Shown here piece after piece: positions 28,343 to 37,881 of a stretch of DNA of 64,000 nucleotides. The notes beneath the pieces are model-generated. The model saw only the letters and a list, made by a program, of their open reading frames with translations. It made no database searches and had not been told where the DNA came from. Every line of letters starts with the position of its first letter. The first letter of the stretch is position 1. Made by a program: the position numbers and the translations under genes. Source of the DNA: Siphonobacter sp. SORGH_AS_0500 (GTDB taxonomy: Bacteria > Bacteroidota > Bacteroidia > Cytophagales > Spirosomataceae); the NCBI RefSeq assembly GCF_002838835.1, contig NZ_NHPP01000003.1:186001-250000 (forward strand), written 5' to 3'.

Positions 28343-29116
28343 ATGTTATTAAGTTATATACCTGCTTCCTTTCGGATTGAAATCCTGAAAACGCGAAATA
28401 CTTCGGCCCTATGGCTAACCTTTATTGGATCACTTTTTGCTCCAGCAATTCTCTTTATCGGATACTTGTCCAAACCTGAAATTGGTTACGCTGGGGCGAA
28501 AATAAACGCCTGGGATTTATTCATCGGGCGTTGCTGGCAGGCTGAAATTGCGGTGTTTATCCCTTTTTACGCGGTACTTATGAACAGCTTGATTGTCAAT
28601 ATCGAGCATCGTTCCAACACCTGGAAGTATGTATTCACGCAACCATTCCCAAAAAGTTCCGTCTGGGTTGGGAAGATACTCCTCATCCAAAGCTTGATTC
28701 TCCTGCATTTTCTGGTTTTTAATAGCTTAACGCTGGTAGCCGGAGGGATTTTAGCTCTCATAGATTCTAACTATGGTTTTGCGAATCATATACCCAGCTT
28801 TGATATCATTTTGAAATTTATTGTTAAAACCTTTATTGCCACCCTGGGTGTTTCAGGCATTCATTACTGGCTGGCTACCCGTATCAAAAATATCATTGTG
28901 CCTATTGGTATTGCCCTGATGGGTATCGTATTATCCAGTGTGTTAATAATGCAGCAATGGAAATACGTGGACTGGTTCCCGTATGCATTTCCCTTGTTAT
29001 CCTCTATGAGAAAGTCCAACGATTTTCTGGTTCTTCACGAATGGGTTAGTCTGGGATATTTCATCGTTTTAAATGTATTGGGCTACCTAGATATTTCCCG
29101 ACGTAATATGGGGTAA
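28343..29116 (+). CDS. ABC-2 type transporter permease
   Basis: This 257-residue protein has about six membrane helices ('LTFIGSLFAPAILFIGYL', 'IFIPFYAVLMNSLIV' region, 'ILLIQSLILLHFLVF', 'TFIATLGVSGIHYWLA', 'IVPIGIALMGIVLSSVLIM', 'YFIVLNVLGYLDIS'). The opening 'FRIEILKTRNTSALWLTFIG' and 'HRSNTWKYVFTQPFPKSSVWVGK' are characteristic of BcrB/MutE/SpaE-like permeases. It partners with the ATPase encoded directly upstream and ends at a strong terminator. Confidence 0.87.
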   Translation: MLLSYIPASFRIEILKTRNTSALWLTFIGSLFAPAILFIGYLSKPEIGYAGAKINAWDLFIGRCWQAEIAVFIPFYAVLMNSLIVNIEHRSNTWKYVFTQPFPKSSVWVGKILLIQSLILLHFLVFNSLTLVAGGILALIDSNYGFANHIPSFDIILKFIVKTFIATLGVSGIHYWLATRIKNIIVPIGIALMGIVLSSVLIMQQWKYVDWFPYAFPLLSSMRKSNDFLVLHEWVSLGYFIVLNVLGYLDISRRNMG

Positions 29117-29136
29117 TACTCAGGTTTGATAAAGCT

Positions 29137-29175
29137 CGCCGTGATTAGTGATCAAACTAGTCACGGCGATTTTTA
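29137..29175 (+). terminator. Terminator of the ABC exporter operon
   Basis: A 12-bp stem with one wobble pair (29137-29148 with 29157-29168) is followed by a T-rich run. Confidence 0.8.
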
Positions 29176-29340
29176 TTTACTACCCAAATGGATTAGAGAC
29201 GGAAGGAAGTGTATCCGGGAATCAGTATTGACCAAATAAAAAGTAGGACTTAAGAGTGAATAAAAAAGAATATCGGCTTGGATAATACTTTACAGATCAT
29301 GTAATTTTAGCGGCTATTTTAACATCCCCCTTCTTAAAGT

Positions 29341-30576
29341 ATGTCTAGTTCCAGCTCTCTGACGACGAGCACCACCCGTTCCGCATATACCATCATTCTG
29401 GTGGCGGCCCTGGGGTATTTTGTCGATGTATATGACCTGATTCTGTTTGGAGTCATCCGTAACCCCAGTTTATTAGATTTAGGAGTTCCTGAAAATCAGT
29501 TACTTGCTCAGGGCACTACGCTCTTTAACTGGCAGATGGCTGGTATGCTGCTGGGCGGAATTTTTTGGGGTGTTATTGGAGACAAGAAAGGCCGAAAGTC
29601 GGTTCTGTTTGGCTCTATTTTAATGTATTCGCTGGCCAATGCGATCAATGGATTAATCAGCGATCTTACCATTTATGCCGTCTTACGCTTTATTGCCGGG
29701 GTTGGGCTAGCCGGTGAACTGGGAGCAGGAATCACCCTGATTAATGAAACCATGCCGAAAGAAAAACGGGGGTATGGTACGCTGATTGTGGCGGGTTTTG
29801 GAGCTTCAGGAGCCGTTTTTGCCGCTCTATTACCCGAATTTATTCCGAACTGGCGAATCCTCTATTTCATTGGCGGTGGCTTGGGACTGGCTCTATTAAC
29901 CCTGCGAATTGGAACCTACGAATCCGGTTTATTCGAAAAAGCGGAGCATAGTAACGTCAAGAAAGGCGATTTTCTGAGTTTGTTTACCGATCAGAAACGC
30001 TTTAAAAAGTACCTGGCCTGTATCTTCATCGGTATTCCAATCTGGTATGTTATTTCAGTATTAGTCCTTTCTGCACCAGAATTGGTAAAAGCGTTAGGCA
30101 TTCAGCACATTCGTCCCAACCTGACCATTGCGTATCTCTACGCCGGACTTTCCATCGGTGATCTGGTTGTAGGGTTAATCAGTCAGCAGATTCGGAGCCG
30201 TAAAAAAGCCATTTACCTTTACCTGTCTTCGCTGACGGTGTTGGTGGTGTATTATATGTATTCGCAAGGACTTTCCTCGCAGGAGTTTTACTGGCTCTGC
30301 TTCGTGTTGGGCTTTTTTGCCGGGTACTGGGCCATGTTCGTGACGATGTCTTCGGAGCAATTTGGCACTAACCTTCGGGCAACGGTAACCACTACTATCC
30401 CCAACTTCGTTCGCGGAGCCGTTATTCCTATTAGTTTGTTATTCAAGAGCTTTATTCCTTCGTTGGGCCTGATTGGTTCGGCTTTGACGGTTGGTCTGGT
30501 TTGCCTGGGACTGGCCTTCCTTTCCAACTGGAGCGTTGAAGAGACGTTTGGCAAAGAGCTGGATTACCTGGAATAA
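29341..30576 (+). CDS. MFS transporter
   Basis: This 411-residue protein has about 12 membrane helices. The MFS motif A 'GVIGDKKGRKSVLFGS' follows TM2 (about residues 80-95), and 'RFIAGVGLAGELGAGITLINETMPKEKRG' matches the TM4/TM5 signature of metabolite-proton or sugar-type symporters. The second-half motif A is degenerate ('QQIRSRKKAIYLYLSS'). The substrate is unknown. It overlaps the convergent YheT-family gene by 13 bp, tail to tail, and its terminator lies inside that gene. Confidence 0.9.
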   Translation: MSSSSSLTTSTTRSAYTIILVAALGYFVDVYDLILFGVIRNPSLLDLGVPENQLLAQGTTLFNWQMAGMLLGGIFWGVIGDKKGRKSVLFGSILMYSLANAINGLISDLTIYAVLRFIAGVGLAGELGAGITLINETMPKEKRGYGTLIVAGFGASGAVFAALLPEFIPNWRILYFIGGGLGLALLTLRIGTYESGLFEKAEHSNVKKGDFLSLFTDQKRFKKYLACIFIGIPIWYVISVLVLSAPELVKALGIQHIRPNLTIAYLYAGLSIGDLVVGLISQQIRSRKKAIYLYLSSLTVLVVYYMYSQGLSSQEFYWLCFVLGFFAGYWAMFVTMSSEQFGTNLRATVTTTIPNFVRGAVIPISLLFKSFIPSLGLIGSALTVGLVCLGLAFLSNWSVEETFGKELDYLE

Positions 30577-31553
30577 ATGAGTTGCGAAACGAACTCAACC
30601 GACCGACGATCTGCCCAACACAGGCCGTCGGTCGTTTTTTCATAAAAGCCACAGTGACCGCCCATCTGAGGCGTTTCCAGCCAGAGGTAATCCGATTTTC
30701 GGGCTAAGGCTTCCGGCGAACAACTCGGCGAAAGAATGGGGTCATTCTGAGCATTTAATAACAACGTTGGAACCTGAATGTGTTCGACAAAAGGCAGGGC
30801 AGAGGTGGCTTCCGCGTAATTTTTCCAGCCTAACAAAGGGGAAACGTATTCGTTCGTGAAGTCGTCGAGCGTACGGTACCGGGCAAATTCGGCGTATTGC
30901 GTTGGGGGTATTAAATGCTGACGGGTAGCCATGAATTTCCGAAGCTTCCGCATAAAATACCATTCATAAAACGTCCCCCGACACACCGCCATGCTACCCG
31001 CCATATCGGTTGGGGTAGAAATGGCCACCATTGCCTCAATAGCCTTGGGGAGAGCAGCCCCCAGTTCGCCAGCGTATTTCAGGATCTGATTACCCCCTTT
31101 ACTATAGCCTACCAGAATCAGGAAGGTGTAACCTCGCGTTAAAGCATAGCTTATGATTTCTTTTAATTCATCCGTGCTGCCGTGAGTAGTTATCTTTTCC
31201 AGTCGGTTGCAGGTGCCACCCAAGCCCCGATGATTCCAGGCCAAAGTGTCATAACCTGCCAGATTAAAGGACTTAACACCGCCCAGCACATAGTGACGGG
31301 TAGTATTTCCGAGGTAACCGTGTGAAATAATTGCTAATGGCCTTTTGGTGCTGGAAATCAGTGTGTTATCTAGGTGATCTCCGGTAGCATAACTCCAGTC
31401 TAAATCAAGAAAATCACCATCCGTTAATTCTAAACGTTCACGTACATACGTTACCCCCTGCACCCGTCTGAACGTGCTGGGATAAATCGTCGACAAATGT
31501 GGATTTCTGAATCCCTTGGGGGCTTTATAGGAAGAATGAGTAATTAAAGGCAT
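30564..31553 (-). CDS. YheT-family alpha/beta hydrolase
   Basis: This 329-residue hydrolase has the YheT/ABHD-type beginning 'KAPKGFRNPHLSTIYPSTFRR', the oxyanion region 'ISHGYLGNTTRHYVLG', and the nucleophile elbow GYSKGG with Ser in 'ILVGYSKGGNQILKYAGE'. The acid is likely in 'QNDPILSPS' and the base His in 'GGHCGF'. No signal peptide is present, so it should be cytoplasmic. Family substrates are esters of uncertain identity. It converges on the MFS gene with a 13-bp overlap. Confidence 0.88.
   Translation of the reverse strand: MPLITHSSYKAPKGFRNPHLSTIYPSTFRRVQGVTYVRERLELTDGDFLDLDWSYATGDHLDNTLISSTKRPLAIISHGYLGNTTRHYVLGGVKSFNLAGYDTLAWNHRGLGGTCNRLEKITTHGSTDELKEIISYALTRGYTFLILVGYSKGGNQILKYAGELGAALPKAIEAMVAISTPTDMAGSMAVCRGTFYEWYFMRKLRKFMATRQHLIPPTQYAEFARYRTLDDFTNEYVSPLLGWKNYAEATSALPFVEHIQVPTLLLNAQNDPILSPSCSPEALARKSDYLWLETPQMGGHCGFYEKTTDGLCWADRRSVEFVSQLIYSR
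30601..30640 (+). terminator. Terminator of the MFS gene, embedded in the YheT coding end
   Basis: An 8-bp stem (30601-30608 with 30627-30634), extendable by three further pairs, is followed by six T. It overlaps the 3' end of the opposing hydrolase gene. Confidence 0.65.
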
Positions 31554-31783
31554 CGAGTAAAGATACGGCGACCGAAAAGCTTACCTGTGCATTGTTTTCA
31601 AAAAAAGTAAGATAAAATTTTTCTCTTGTCAGAATGAAGTATAGGTTTAAAGTGTAGTTTAGATGAACCAAATAATAATTAAGTGTTGGCATAGTCCTTT
31701 CACCTATTACCTATCAGAAACTTTTGTAGTAGTTTCGTTTCACTATTGAATATTTGCCTGCCAACATGACAGGTCTTTGCTAT

Positions 31784-34306
31784 ATGAATAAAAAGAAGCC
31801 CAGTTCACTCACCAACCTACAACTAGTCGAAATGTCTGAATTTGACAGCATGGAGATGATTCCTCTGTCAGCTGGCGATTTTGATGAAAATGATGATCCT
31901 GCGGATTATGCCGAACAGTTACCCATATTGCCCATTCGCAATATTGTGCTGTTTCCAGGGATGGTGATTCCGGTAACGGTCGGGCGTCAGAAGTCTATCC
32001 GTCTGGTAAAGAAGCAATACAAAGCTAAAAATAAGGTAGTGGGCGTGGTTGCTATGGCTAACCCGCAAAAGGAAGAACCTACACCGGAAGATCTTTACCG
32101 CGTAGGAACGCTCGCCCAGATTCTGAAAATGATTGTGTTGCCCGATGGGAACGTTACGATCATTGTGCAGGGGAAAAAACGCTTCCAGATTCAGGAATTC
32201 CTGAAAGAAGAGCCTCATTTTCTGGCTCAGGTAAATTACATCGACGACAATTTTCCAGCAAAACCGAATCGAGAAGCCAAAGCTCTCATTCAGTCGTTGC
32301 GGGATGCCGCTCATAAGTCGTTAAATCTGAATCCTGAAATTCCAAGAGAAGCTCAGATCGCTCTGGACAACATTGAGTCGAATAACTTCCTCATTCATTT
32401 CCTTTCTGCCAATACCAACGCCGATCAGCCTGAAAAACAGGGGCTGCTGGAAACGTTTGATTCCGTAGAGCAGGCCACAAAATTGCTGGCCGTAATGCTG
32501 AAGGATATTCAGTTACTGGAAATGAAGCGGGAAATTCAGACCAAAGCCAGCAGCGAAATTGATCAGCAACAGCGGGATTATTACATCCGTCAGCAAATCA
32601 AGGTGCTTCAGGAAGAGTTGGGGATTGATTCGCCCGAGCAGGAAATTGATGCTCTTCAGGCCAAAGCGGCTCAGAAAAAATGGAGTAAAGAGGTAAATGA
32701 CCAATTCCAGAAAGAAATCAGTAAGCTACGCCGGACGAACCCCATGTCGCCGGAGTATCCGATTGGGATGAACTATCTGGAATTGATGGTTGATTTACCC
32801 TGGAATGATTATACCAAAGATTTCTTTGATCTGAAAAAAGCCCAGAAAATCCTCGATCAGGATCACTTCGGGCTGGAGAAAATTAAGGAACGGATTATTG
32901 AATACCTGGCTGTACTGAAAATGAAGGGGAATATGAAAGCCCCGATTTTGTGTCTCTACGGTCCTCCGGGGGTAGGTAAAACATCCCTGGGCCGTTCCAT
33001 TGCGAAAGCTCTGGGACGCAAGTACGTTCGAATGGCTCTGGGTGGCGTGCATGACGAATCGGAAATTCGGGGTCACCGGAAAACCTACATTGGTGCGATG
33101 CCCGGTAAGGTGATTCAGAACATTCGTAAATCAAAATCTTCCAATCCCGTATTTATTCTGGATGAGATAGATAAGGTATCGAGCGATTTCCGGGGTGATC
33201 CTTCTTCGGCATTGCTGGAAGTACTTGATCCTGAACAGAACGGTAGCTTTCAGGATAATTACCTAGAAGTAGAGTACGATCTATCGAAAGTACTTTTCAT
33301 TGCTACTGCTAACTCGCTGGAACCCATTCAGCCCGCCCTTCGGGATCGGATGGAGATCATTGAGTTGACGGGCTATACGATGGAAGAGAAAGTACAGATT
33401 GCTAAAAAATACCTGGTTCCTAAACAGAAACAGGAGCACGGTCTGGAAGGAAAAATGCTGAATTTCACGGATGCGGCCATTCAGAAAGTAATCGAAGGCT
33501 ACACGCGTGAATCGGGCGTTCGTTCGCTGGAACAGAAGATTGGTTCCATCGTTCGGAAGATTACCAAAGCCATTGCTCTGGAAGAGGAGTATCCCAAGAC
33601 ACTGCGTACGGAAGACGTGGTAAAGTTATTGGGAGCCGAATTTTTCGATAAAGACGAATACGATAATAACGATACCGCCGGAGTGGTAACGGGTCTGGCC
33701 TGGACTAGCGTAGGAGGTGAAATCCTCTTCGTGGAATCTAGCCTGAACCGGGGTCGTGGTACGCTTACCCTGTCAGGACAATTGGGTGATGTAATGAAAG
33801 AGTCTGCTATTACTGCTCTGAGTTACATCAAGGCCCACGCCGACGAGTTGAATATTGACCACCGTTTATTCGAACACTACAACCTGCACGTACACGTACC
33901 TGCCGGGGCGGTGCCGAAAGATGGACCTTCTGCCGGGGTTACGATGATTACGTCGATGGTTTCAGTCTTTACGCAACGGAAAGTCAAATCTAACCTGGCC
34001 ATGACGGGAGAGGTTACACTTCGGGGTAAAGTATTGCCCGTAGGCGGTATCAAGGAGAAAATTCTGGCGGCGAAGCGAGCAGGTATTAAGGAGATTATTC
34101 TTTGCAAGAAAAACCGCAAAGACATCGAAGAGATTAACCCTTCGTACGTTCAGGATCTGGTTTTCCATTATGTAGACCGCGTAGAAGAAGTACTGGAGGC
34201 GGCCTTACTGGAAGAAAAAGTGGATCGTCCGATCAAGTTCGTTTTCCCTGATGAGAAAGAAAAACCAGCTGATACGGCCACTCCTGAAGTTGTCGTGTTG
34301 AATTAA
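31784..34306 (+). CDS. lon: Lon protease (LonA, ATP-dependent)
   Basis: This 840-residue protein has the LonA order: an N-terminal substrate-binding LAN domain ('LPILPIRNIVLFPGMVIPV', from about residue 38), a central helical region ('QIKVLQEELG'), an AAA+ module with Walker A 'GPPGVGKTS' (about residue 393) and Walker B 'PVFILDEIDK', then the protease domain with catalytic Ser716 in 'DGPSAGVTM' and the Lys in 'GGIKEKI'. It degrades misfolded and regulatory proteins in the cytoplasm. I chose ATG 31784 (MNKKKPSSL) rather than the frame's first ATG. The N-terminal 37 residues are an acidic extension usual in Bacteroidota. Confidence 0.96.
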   Translation: MNKKKPSSLTNLQLVEMSEFDSMEMIPLSAGDFDENDDPADYAEQLPILPIRNIVLFPGMVIPVTVGRQKSIRLVKKQYKAKNKVVGVVAMANPQKEEPTPEDLYRVGTLAQILKMIVLPDGNVTIIVQGKKRFQIQEFLKEEPHFLAQVNYIDDNFPAKPNREAKALIQSLRDAAHKSLNLNPEIPREAQIALDNIESNNFLIHFLSANTNADQPEKQGLLETFDSVEQATKLLAVMLKDIQLLEMKREIQTKASSEIDQQQRDYYIRQQIKVLQEELGIDSPEQEIDALQAKAAQKKWSKEVNDQFQKEISKLRRTNPMSPEYPIGMNYLELMVDLPWNDYTKDFFDLKKAQKILDQDHFGLEKIKERIIEYLAVLKMKGNMKAPILCLYGPPGVGKTSLGRSIAKALGRKYVRMALGGVHDESEIRGHRKTYIGAMPGKVIQNIRKSKSSNPVFILDEIDKVSSDFRGDPSSALLEVLDPEQNGSFQDNYLEVEYDLSKVLFIATANSLEPIQPALRDRMEIIELTGYTMEEKVQIAKKYLVPKQKQEHGLEGKMLNFTDAAIQKVIEGYTRESGVRSLEQKIGSIVRKITKAIALEEEYPKTLRTEDVVKLLGAEFFDKDEYDNNDTAGVVTGLAWTSVGGEILFVESSLNRGRGTLTLSGQLGDVMKESAITALSYIKAHADELNIDHRLFEHYNLHVHVPAGAVPKDGPSAGVTMITSMVSVFTQRKVKSNLAMTGEVTLRGKVLPVGGIKEKILAAKRAGIKEIILCKKNRKDIEEINPSYVQDLVFHYVDRVEEVLEAALLEEKVDRPIKFVFPDEKEKPADTATPEVVVLN

Positions 34307-34318
34307 TAAAAGCTGAGT

Positions 34319-34363
34319 AAAACAAAAGCGATGGATTCCGAAGAGTCCATCGCTTTTGTTTTA
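34319..34363. terminator. Bidirectional terminator between lon and S41 peptidase
   Basis: A long stem (34319-34335 region with 34346-34362) with A- and T-rich flanks separates the two convergent genes. Confidence 0.85.
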
Positions 34364-34383
34364 CTAAATACGTGTGGTATGGG

Positions 34384-35832
34384 TTATAAAACAGAAGTTT
34401 GTTTCTTCATAAAACTCTTTACCGCAGTGTCTTTGTCGCGGATGAGTAGCTTTCCAAAAGTCGCTTTCTTCGTAATCGACGAAGAAAGACTAGCCACTCC
34501 TGCCGCCTGCCGGCCTCCTGTAGTGGTACCGTACAAGGCTGCATTCAGTAAAGTTTCCTGCGTATTTCCTAAGGCATACAGATTAAAAGGCTCTGAAAGG
34601 GAGGTATTAGGCGTAAAACCAGCCGTATAATCGGATGCCCCGAGACTATTATATACCTTCACGATAATGGGCTGTAAGGCGAATGAATATTTACCTGTAT
34701 CGTCGGTTAAAGTGGTAGAGCCTACGTTTTTCCCATAAGTGGTTTCTCCAATCAGATTAACCGTCATGTAGGGCTTGAGCCCATTGATAACCAGCTCACT
34801 GGCAGAGGCCGTCCACTCCGAAGTTAAAATCGTAACCTTACTAATCTGATTACCAACATTGTTGGGTTCATTCGTAAAATAGGCGTTGAAAGCGTCGCTG
34901 CCATATTGTTGCTGGAGGTACTGATTCATCTGGCTGTTATACTCTTCTTTATAGAAAATCTGCGAAGCTCCGCTGTACTTCACAATCAGACTCGCCAAAG
35001 TAGTAGCCGTCGCACCTGAACCGCCGGGGTTATACCGCAAGTCCAGAATTAATTCCTGAACGCCCGCCGATTTAAAATCTCCAAAAATCTGACGCAGGTG
35101 ATTGTCGTAGGCATTGCTGGAAGAGTTATTCGGGCTGGAAACAAACTGGTTATAGACCAGATACCCCACCTTCTTTCCATTAACCGTATAGGTGGAATCC
35201 AAAAACACCGGATCTTCCTGAAAAGTCGTGGCGGTTACGGCCAGTATCGTGCTGGTATCCTCGATGGTGTTACTGGTACTGACGGTTCCCAGGGTAAACG
35301 AGTAAGAAGTGGTTGACCCGTACAGTAACGACTCATAGTTGGTAGTGGTAAGGGTGGTGCCGTTAACTTTCGTGAAAACGTCGCCGCGTTTGAAGCCCGC
35401 CGCCGCTGCCGGAGAACCTTTCAGCACATATAATACCTGTCCAACGATATTTACCCGAGCATTATCGCGATAGAACAATCGAAATTGCATGCCCGTGGTG
35501 AGGCTTTCGCCATTCAAAGCCGCTTCCAGCGTTGCTGCGTCCGAGGAGAAATAAGAGAAGCGATCTCCATCGGGATTGGAGGTGGCATTGTAAGTGTTTA
35601 GTAAAGAGGTGAAATACGATTCTGGCTCCAGCGTCTGGTCAGTATTAGCTTCGCTGGGGAGCTTGTCGGCCCAGAAATAGTAACTCGCCATTTGTTCATA
35701 AATCCACTGATTACCGGCTACATGCTCCTTTGAGTTAGTGTCGGGAGTGGCATCTTCGGTATTTTTTTTACAGGCAAAAAGGCCCATTCCAAGGCACAGA
35801 GCTAATAATAGGGGAGCAGTTCTTCTTTTCAC
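34384..35832 (-). CDS. S41 family C-terminal-processing-type peptidase lipoprotein
   Basis: This 482-residue lipoprotein starts at a GTG (35832) and has the lipobox 'GMGLFAC' (Cys21). A PDZ domain ('VLKGSPAAAAGFKRGDVFTKVNG', about residues 135-160) precedes the S41 protease core, with 'ELILDLRYNPGG' and the nucleophile Ser in 'SEWTASASELV'. The usual catalytic Lys should lie about 25 residues further in 'GETTYGKNVG', which is present. Relatives in Bacteroidota are surface or periplasmic C-terminal processing proteases. It is a single-gene unit convergent with lon. Confidence 0.9.
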   Translation of the reverse strand: MKRRTAPLLLALCLGMGLFACKKNTEDATPDTNSKEHVAGNQWIYEQMASYYFWADKLPSEANTDQTLEPESYFTSLLNTYNATSNPDGDRFSYFSSDAATLEAALNGESLTTGMQFRLFYRDNARVNIVGQVLYVLKGSPAAAAGFKRGDVFTKVNGTTLTTTNYESLLYGSTTSYSFTLGTVSTSNTIEDTSTILAVTATTFQEDPVFLDSTYTVNGKKVGYLVYNQFVSSPNNSSSNAYDNHLRQIFGDFKSAGVQELILDLRYNPGGSGATATTLASLIVKYSGASQIFYKEEYNSQMNQYLQQQYGSDAFNAYFTNEPNNVGNQISKVTILTSEWTASASELVINGLKPYMTVNLIGETTYGKNVGSTTLTDDTGKYSFALQPIIVKVYNSLGASDYTAGFTPNTSLSEPFNLYALGNTQETLLNAALYGTTTGGRQAAGVASLSSSITKKATFGKLLIRDKDTAVKSFMKKQTSVL

Positions 35833-36056
35833 GGTTTTCGTTGGAATGATTTAACAGCCCATACGCCGATTCACGCGAAGGCGTTGAGGTCGCCTACGGC
35901 TTAGGGATTGAAAGGAAACTTTTGGCGATGGGAACCCTAAAATTCGCTACGTACTCAATCCGATGGACTGGTACGTTTCTTTCGCTGAAAGAGTGAAAGC
36001 ATAAGAGGAAGCCATACCAGTACCTTATCTTTTTCTACCATTTAAAATGTAATACA

Positions 36057-36851
36057 ATGGATTTAAAGTTGACTGAAAAAGTAGCTTTGGTGACGGGCTC
36101 AACGGCGGGCATTGGGCTGGCAATTGCTCAGGGATTAGCTCGGGAAGGAGCAACCGTGTACGTAAATGGCCGAACGCAGGAGCGGGTCGAAGAAGCGATC
36201 TCAACGATCAAAGCCACTATTCCAGACGCGAAACTGAAAGGTGTTACCGCTGATTTTTCCAAAGTAAAGGAGGTGAATGCTCTGCTGGAAGAAGTCCCGG
36301 AAGTAGATATCCTGATTAATAATGTCGGCATATTCGGACAAAAACCGTTCGCAGAAATTACCGATGAAGAATGGATGAACTATTACGAAGTCAATGTGCT
36401 GAGTGGTGTTCGACTGTCCCGATATTATTTCCCTAAAATGCTGGCTCAGAATTGGGGCCGCATTATATTTCTTTCCAGCGAATCGGCCATTCAAATACCG
36501 GAAGACATGATTCAGTACGGGATGACAAAAACAGCTATGCTGGCGATTAGCCGAGGTTTGGCGGAGTTAACCAAGGGAACGGAGGTGACCGTTAATGCCG
36601 TTTTGCCCGGACCGACCTGGTCGGAAGGCAATGAAAAGGGGGTCAAACAAACCGCGGAGAAAGAGAACATTACCGTTGAGGAAGCTCAGCAGGAATTTTT
36701 TAAAAAAGACCGTCCTACGTCATTGTTACAACGCTTCGCAACGACCGAAGAAGTGGCCAATCTAGTTACGTATGTGTCGAGTCCTTTGTCATCGGCAACT
36801 AATGGGGCGGCTTTGCGGGTAGATGGCGGAGTCGTTAAATCTGCTTTTTAA
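36057..36851 (+). CDS. SDR family NAD(P)-dependent oxidoreductase
   Basis: This 264-residue classical short-chain dehydrogenase has the Rossmann motif 'TGSTAGIGLAIA' (residues 14-25), 'NNVG' after strand 4, a catalytic Ser in 'LSSESA' and the YxxxK pair in 'YGMTKTAM'. 'NGRTQERVEEA' after strand 2 suggests NADP preference. The C-terminal 'SATNGAALRVDGGVVKS' is the usual SDR ending. A cupin gene begins 4 bp after the stop, so the two are likely one operon acting on the same small molecule. The substrate is unknown. Confidence 0.92.
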   Translation: MDLKLTEKVALVTGSTAGIGLAIAQGLAREGATVYVNGRTQERVEEAISTIKATIPDAKLKGVTADFSKVKEVNALLEEVPEVDILINNVGIFGQKPFAEITDEEWMNYYEVNVLSGVRLSRYYFPKMLAQNWGRIIFLSSESAIQIPEDMIQYGMTKTAMLAISRGLAELTKGTEVTVNAVLPGPTWSEGNEKGVKQTAEKENITVEEAQQEFFKKDRPTSLLQRFATTEEVANLVTYVSSPLSSATNGAALRVDGGVVKSAF

Positions 36852-36855
36852 AAAG

Positions 36856-37359
36856 ATGCTTATGGAACCAGAATTGCTGTATTTCAAAGACGACGGCGTG
36901 ATTCCTAATAACAAACTCCCCGTAGTTATTTATCGAAAAGTAACCGAAGAAACCGGGAATAGAGCCGCTCAATGGCTCGAAGATCGTTTTGCCAGTCATG
37001 ATTGGACCAACTCGTGGAGGAATGGCGTGTATCCCTTTCATCATTACCATAGCACTTCGCACGAAGTTCTGGGTATTTATTCAGGCCAGGCTCAACTGCA
37101 ATTGGGGGGCGAAAAAGGCCAGGTATTAAGCGTACAAGCGGGAGATGTACTGATTCTTCCGGCGGGAACAGGCCATAAAAAGATAGAAGCCAGTACCGAT
37201 TTCGGAGTGGTAGGAGCGTATCCGCAAGGGAAAGACTGGGATTTACTGAAGGGAGAAAAAGGCGAACGACCTCAAGCAGATCAAAACATAGCTGCACTTG
37301 AGTTACCTGTCAAAGACCCTGTTTACGGAGACTGGCGTATTACTCCCTGGCAAAAATGA
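36856..37359 (+). CDS. Cupin domain-containing protein
   Basis: This protein of 167 residues (or 165 if ATG 36862 is used) has a single cupin barrel: motif 1 'FHHYHSTSHEVLGIYSGQAQLQLGG' with candidate metal ligands His and Glu, and motif 2 'GDVLILPAGTGHKKI' with the third His. The N-terminal 60 residues ('NNKLPVVIYRKVTE') and tail 'DPVYGDWRITPW' match the unfused cupin proteins of soil Bacteroidota. It begins 4 bp after the SDR stop, so the pair probably act together. It could be an epimerase or dioxygenase-like enzyme or a binding protein. Confidence 0.85.
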   Translation: MLMEPELLYFKDDGVIPNNKLPVVIYRKVTEETGNRAAQWLEDRFASHDWTNSWRNGVYPFHHYHSTSHEVLGIYSGQAQLQLGGEKGQVLSVQAGDVLILPAGTGHKKIEASTDFGVVGAYPQGKDWDLLKGEKGERPQADQNIAALELPVKDPVYGDWRITPWQK

Positions 37360-37363
37360 ATAA

Positions 37364-37405
37364 AAAGGAGCTTTTACCCTGGGTTGGATGAGTAAAAGCT
37401 CCTTT
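37364..37405 (+). terminator. Terminator of the SDR-cupin operon
   Basis: A perfect 14-bp inverted repeat (37364-37377 with 37392-37405) lies just after the cupin stop. It lacks a strong T-run, so it could equally be a processing hairpin. Confidence 0.6.
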
Positions 37406-37822
37406 AGTCTTAATAAAATTGAAGGTTGAATAGTTTCTATTAATTAGATTTCCGCCGGTTAATCGTTAACGTGAGTTGGTAGACGGAGCCGAGTTTCAAA
37501 TCTATTTTCAGAATAGGCAGAATGTATGGAAAATAGATTTGAAAAACGCAGGATTCATATGCATGCAATGATGAGTTGGCACTAGTTACTACGTATTAAG
37601 GTTGAAGGTGACCAATAGACCGTATTCGGGACTTCTGTTGTGAATAGTTTTACAAATGTATAAGGGGATAATAATTGAGTGATTATGCTTAGATAAATGG
37701 TAAGTTTATTACTCTAAAAGGTTTGTATTGCTCTATGATCTGTAACAAATACTTTATAATAATATGATATTTATATACATTTAATGTTTGTACACGTATG
37801 GTATGGCTGGTTATTAATACTA
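37406..37822. other. AT-rich intergenic region with a long inverted repeat
   Basis: No gene is seen. The only notable structure is the perfect inverted repeat at 37494-37544. Confidence 0.5.
37494..37544. repeat. Perfect 16-bp inverted repeat with 19-bp spacer
   Basis: The arms TTTCAAATCTATTTTC (37494-37509) and its exact reverse complement (37529-37544) flank 19 bp. It is not followed by a T-run and lies 135 bp after the cupin stop. A second inverted repeat with the same 19-bp spacer is at 58428-58476. Confidence 0.7.
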
Positions 37823-37871
37823 CTACTCACAAAAAAAGGCAGAGTCTTGCTTGTCTCTTTTTTGTGAGTAG
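37823..37871 (-). terminator. Terminator of the M28 peptidase gene
   Basis: A perfect 14-bp stem (37823-37836 with 37858-37871) with A- and T-runs within the arms lies 11 bp after the peptidase stop. Confidence 0.75.
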
Positions 37872-37881
37872 CTGGAATAGG

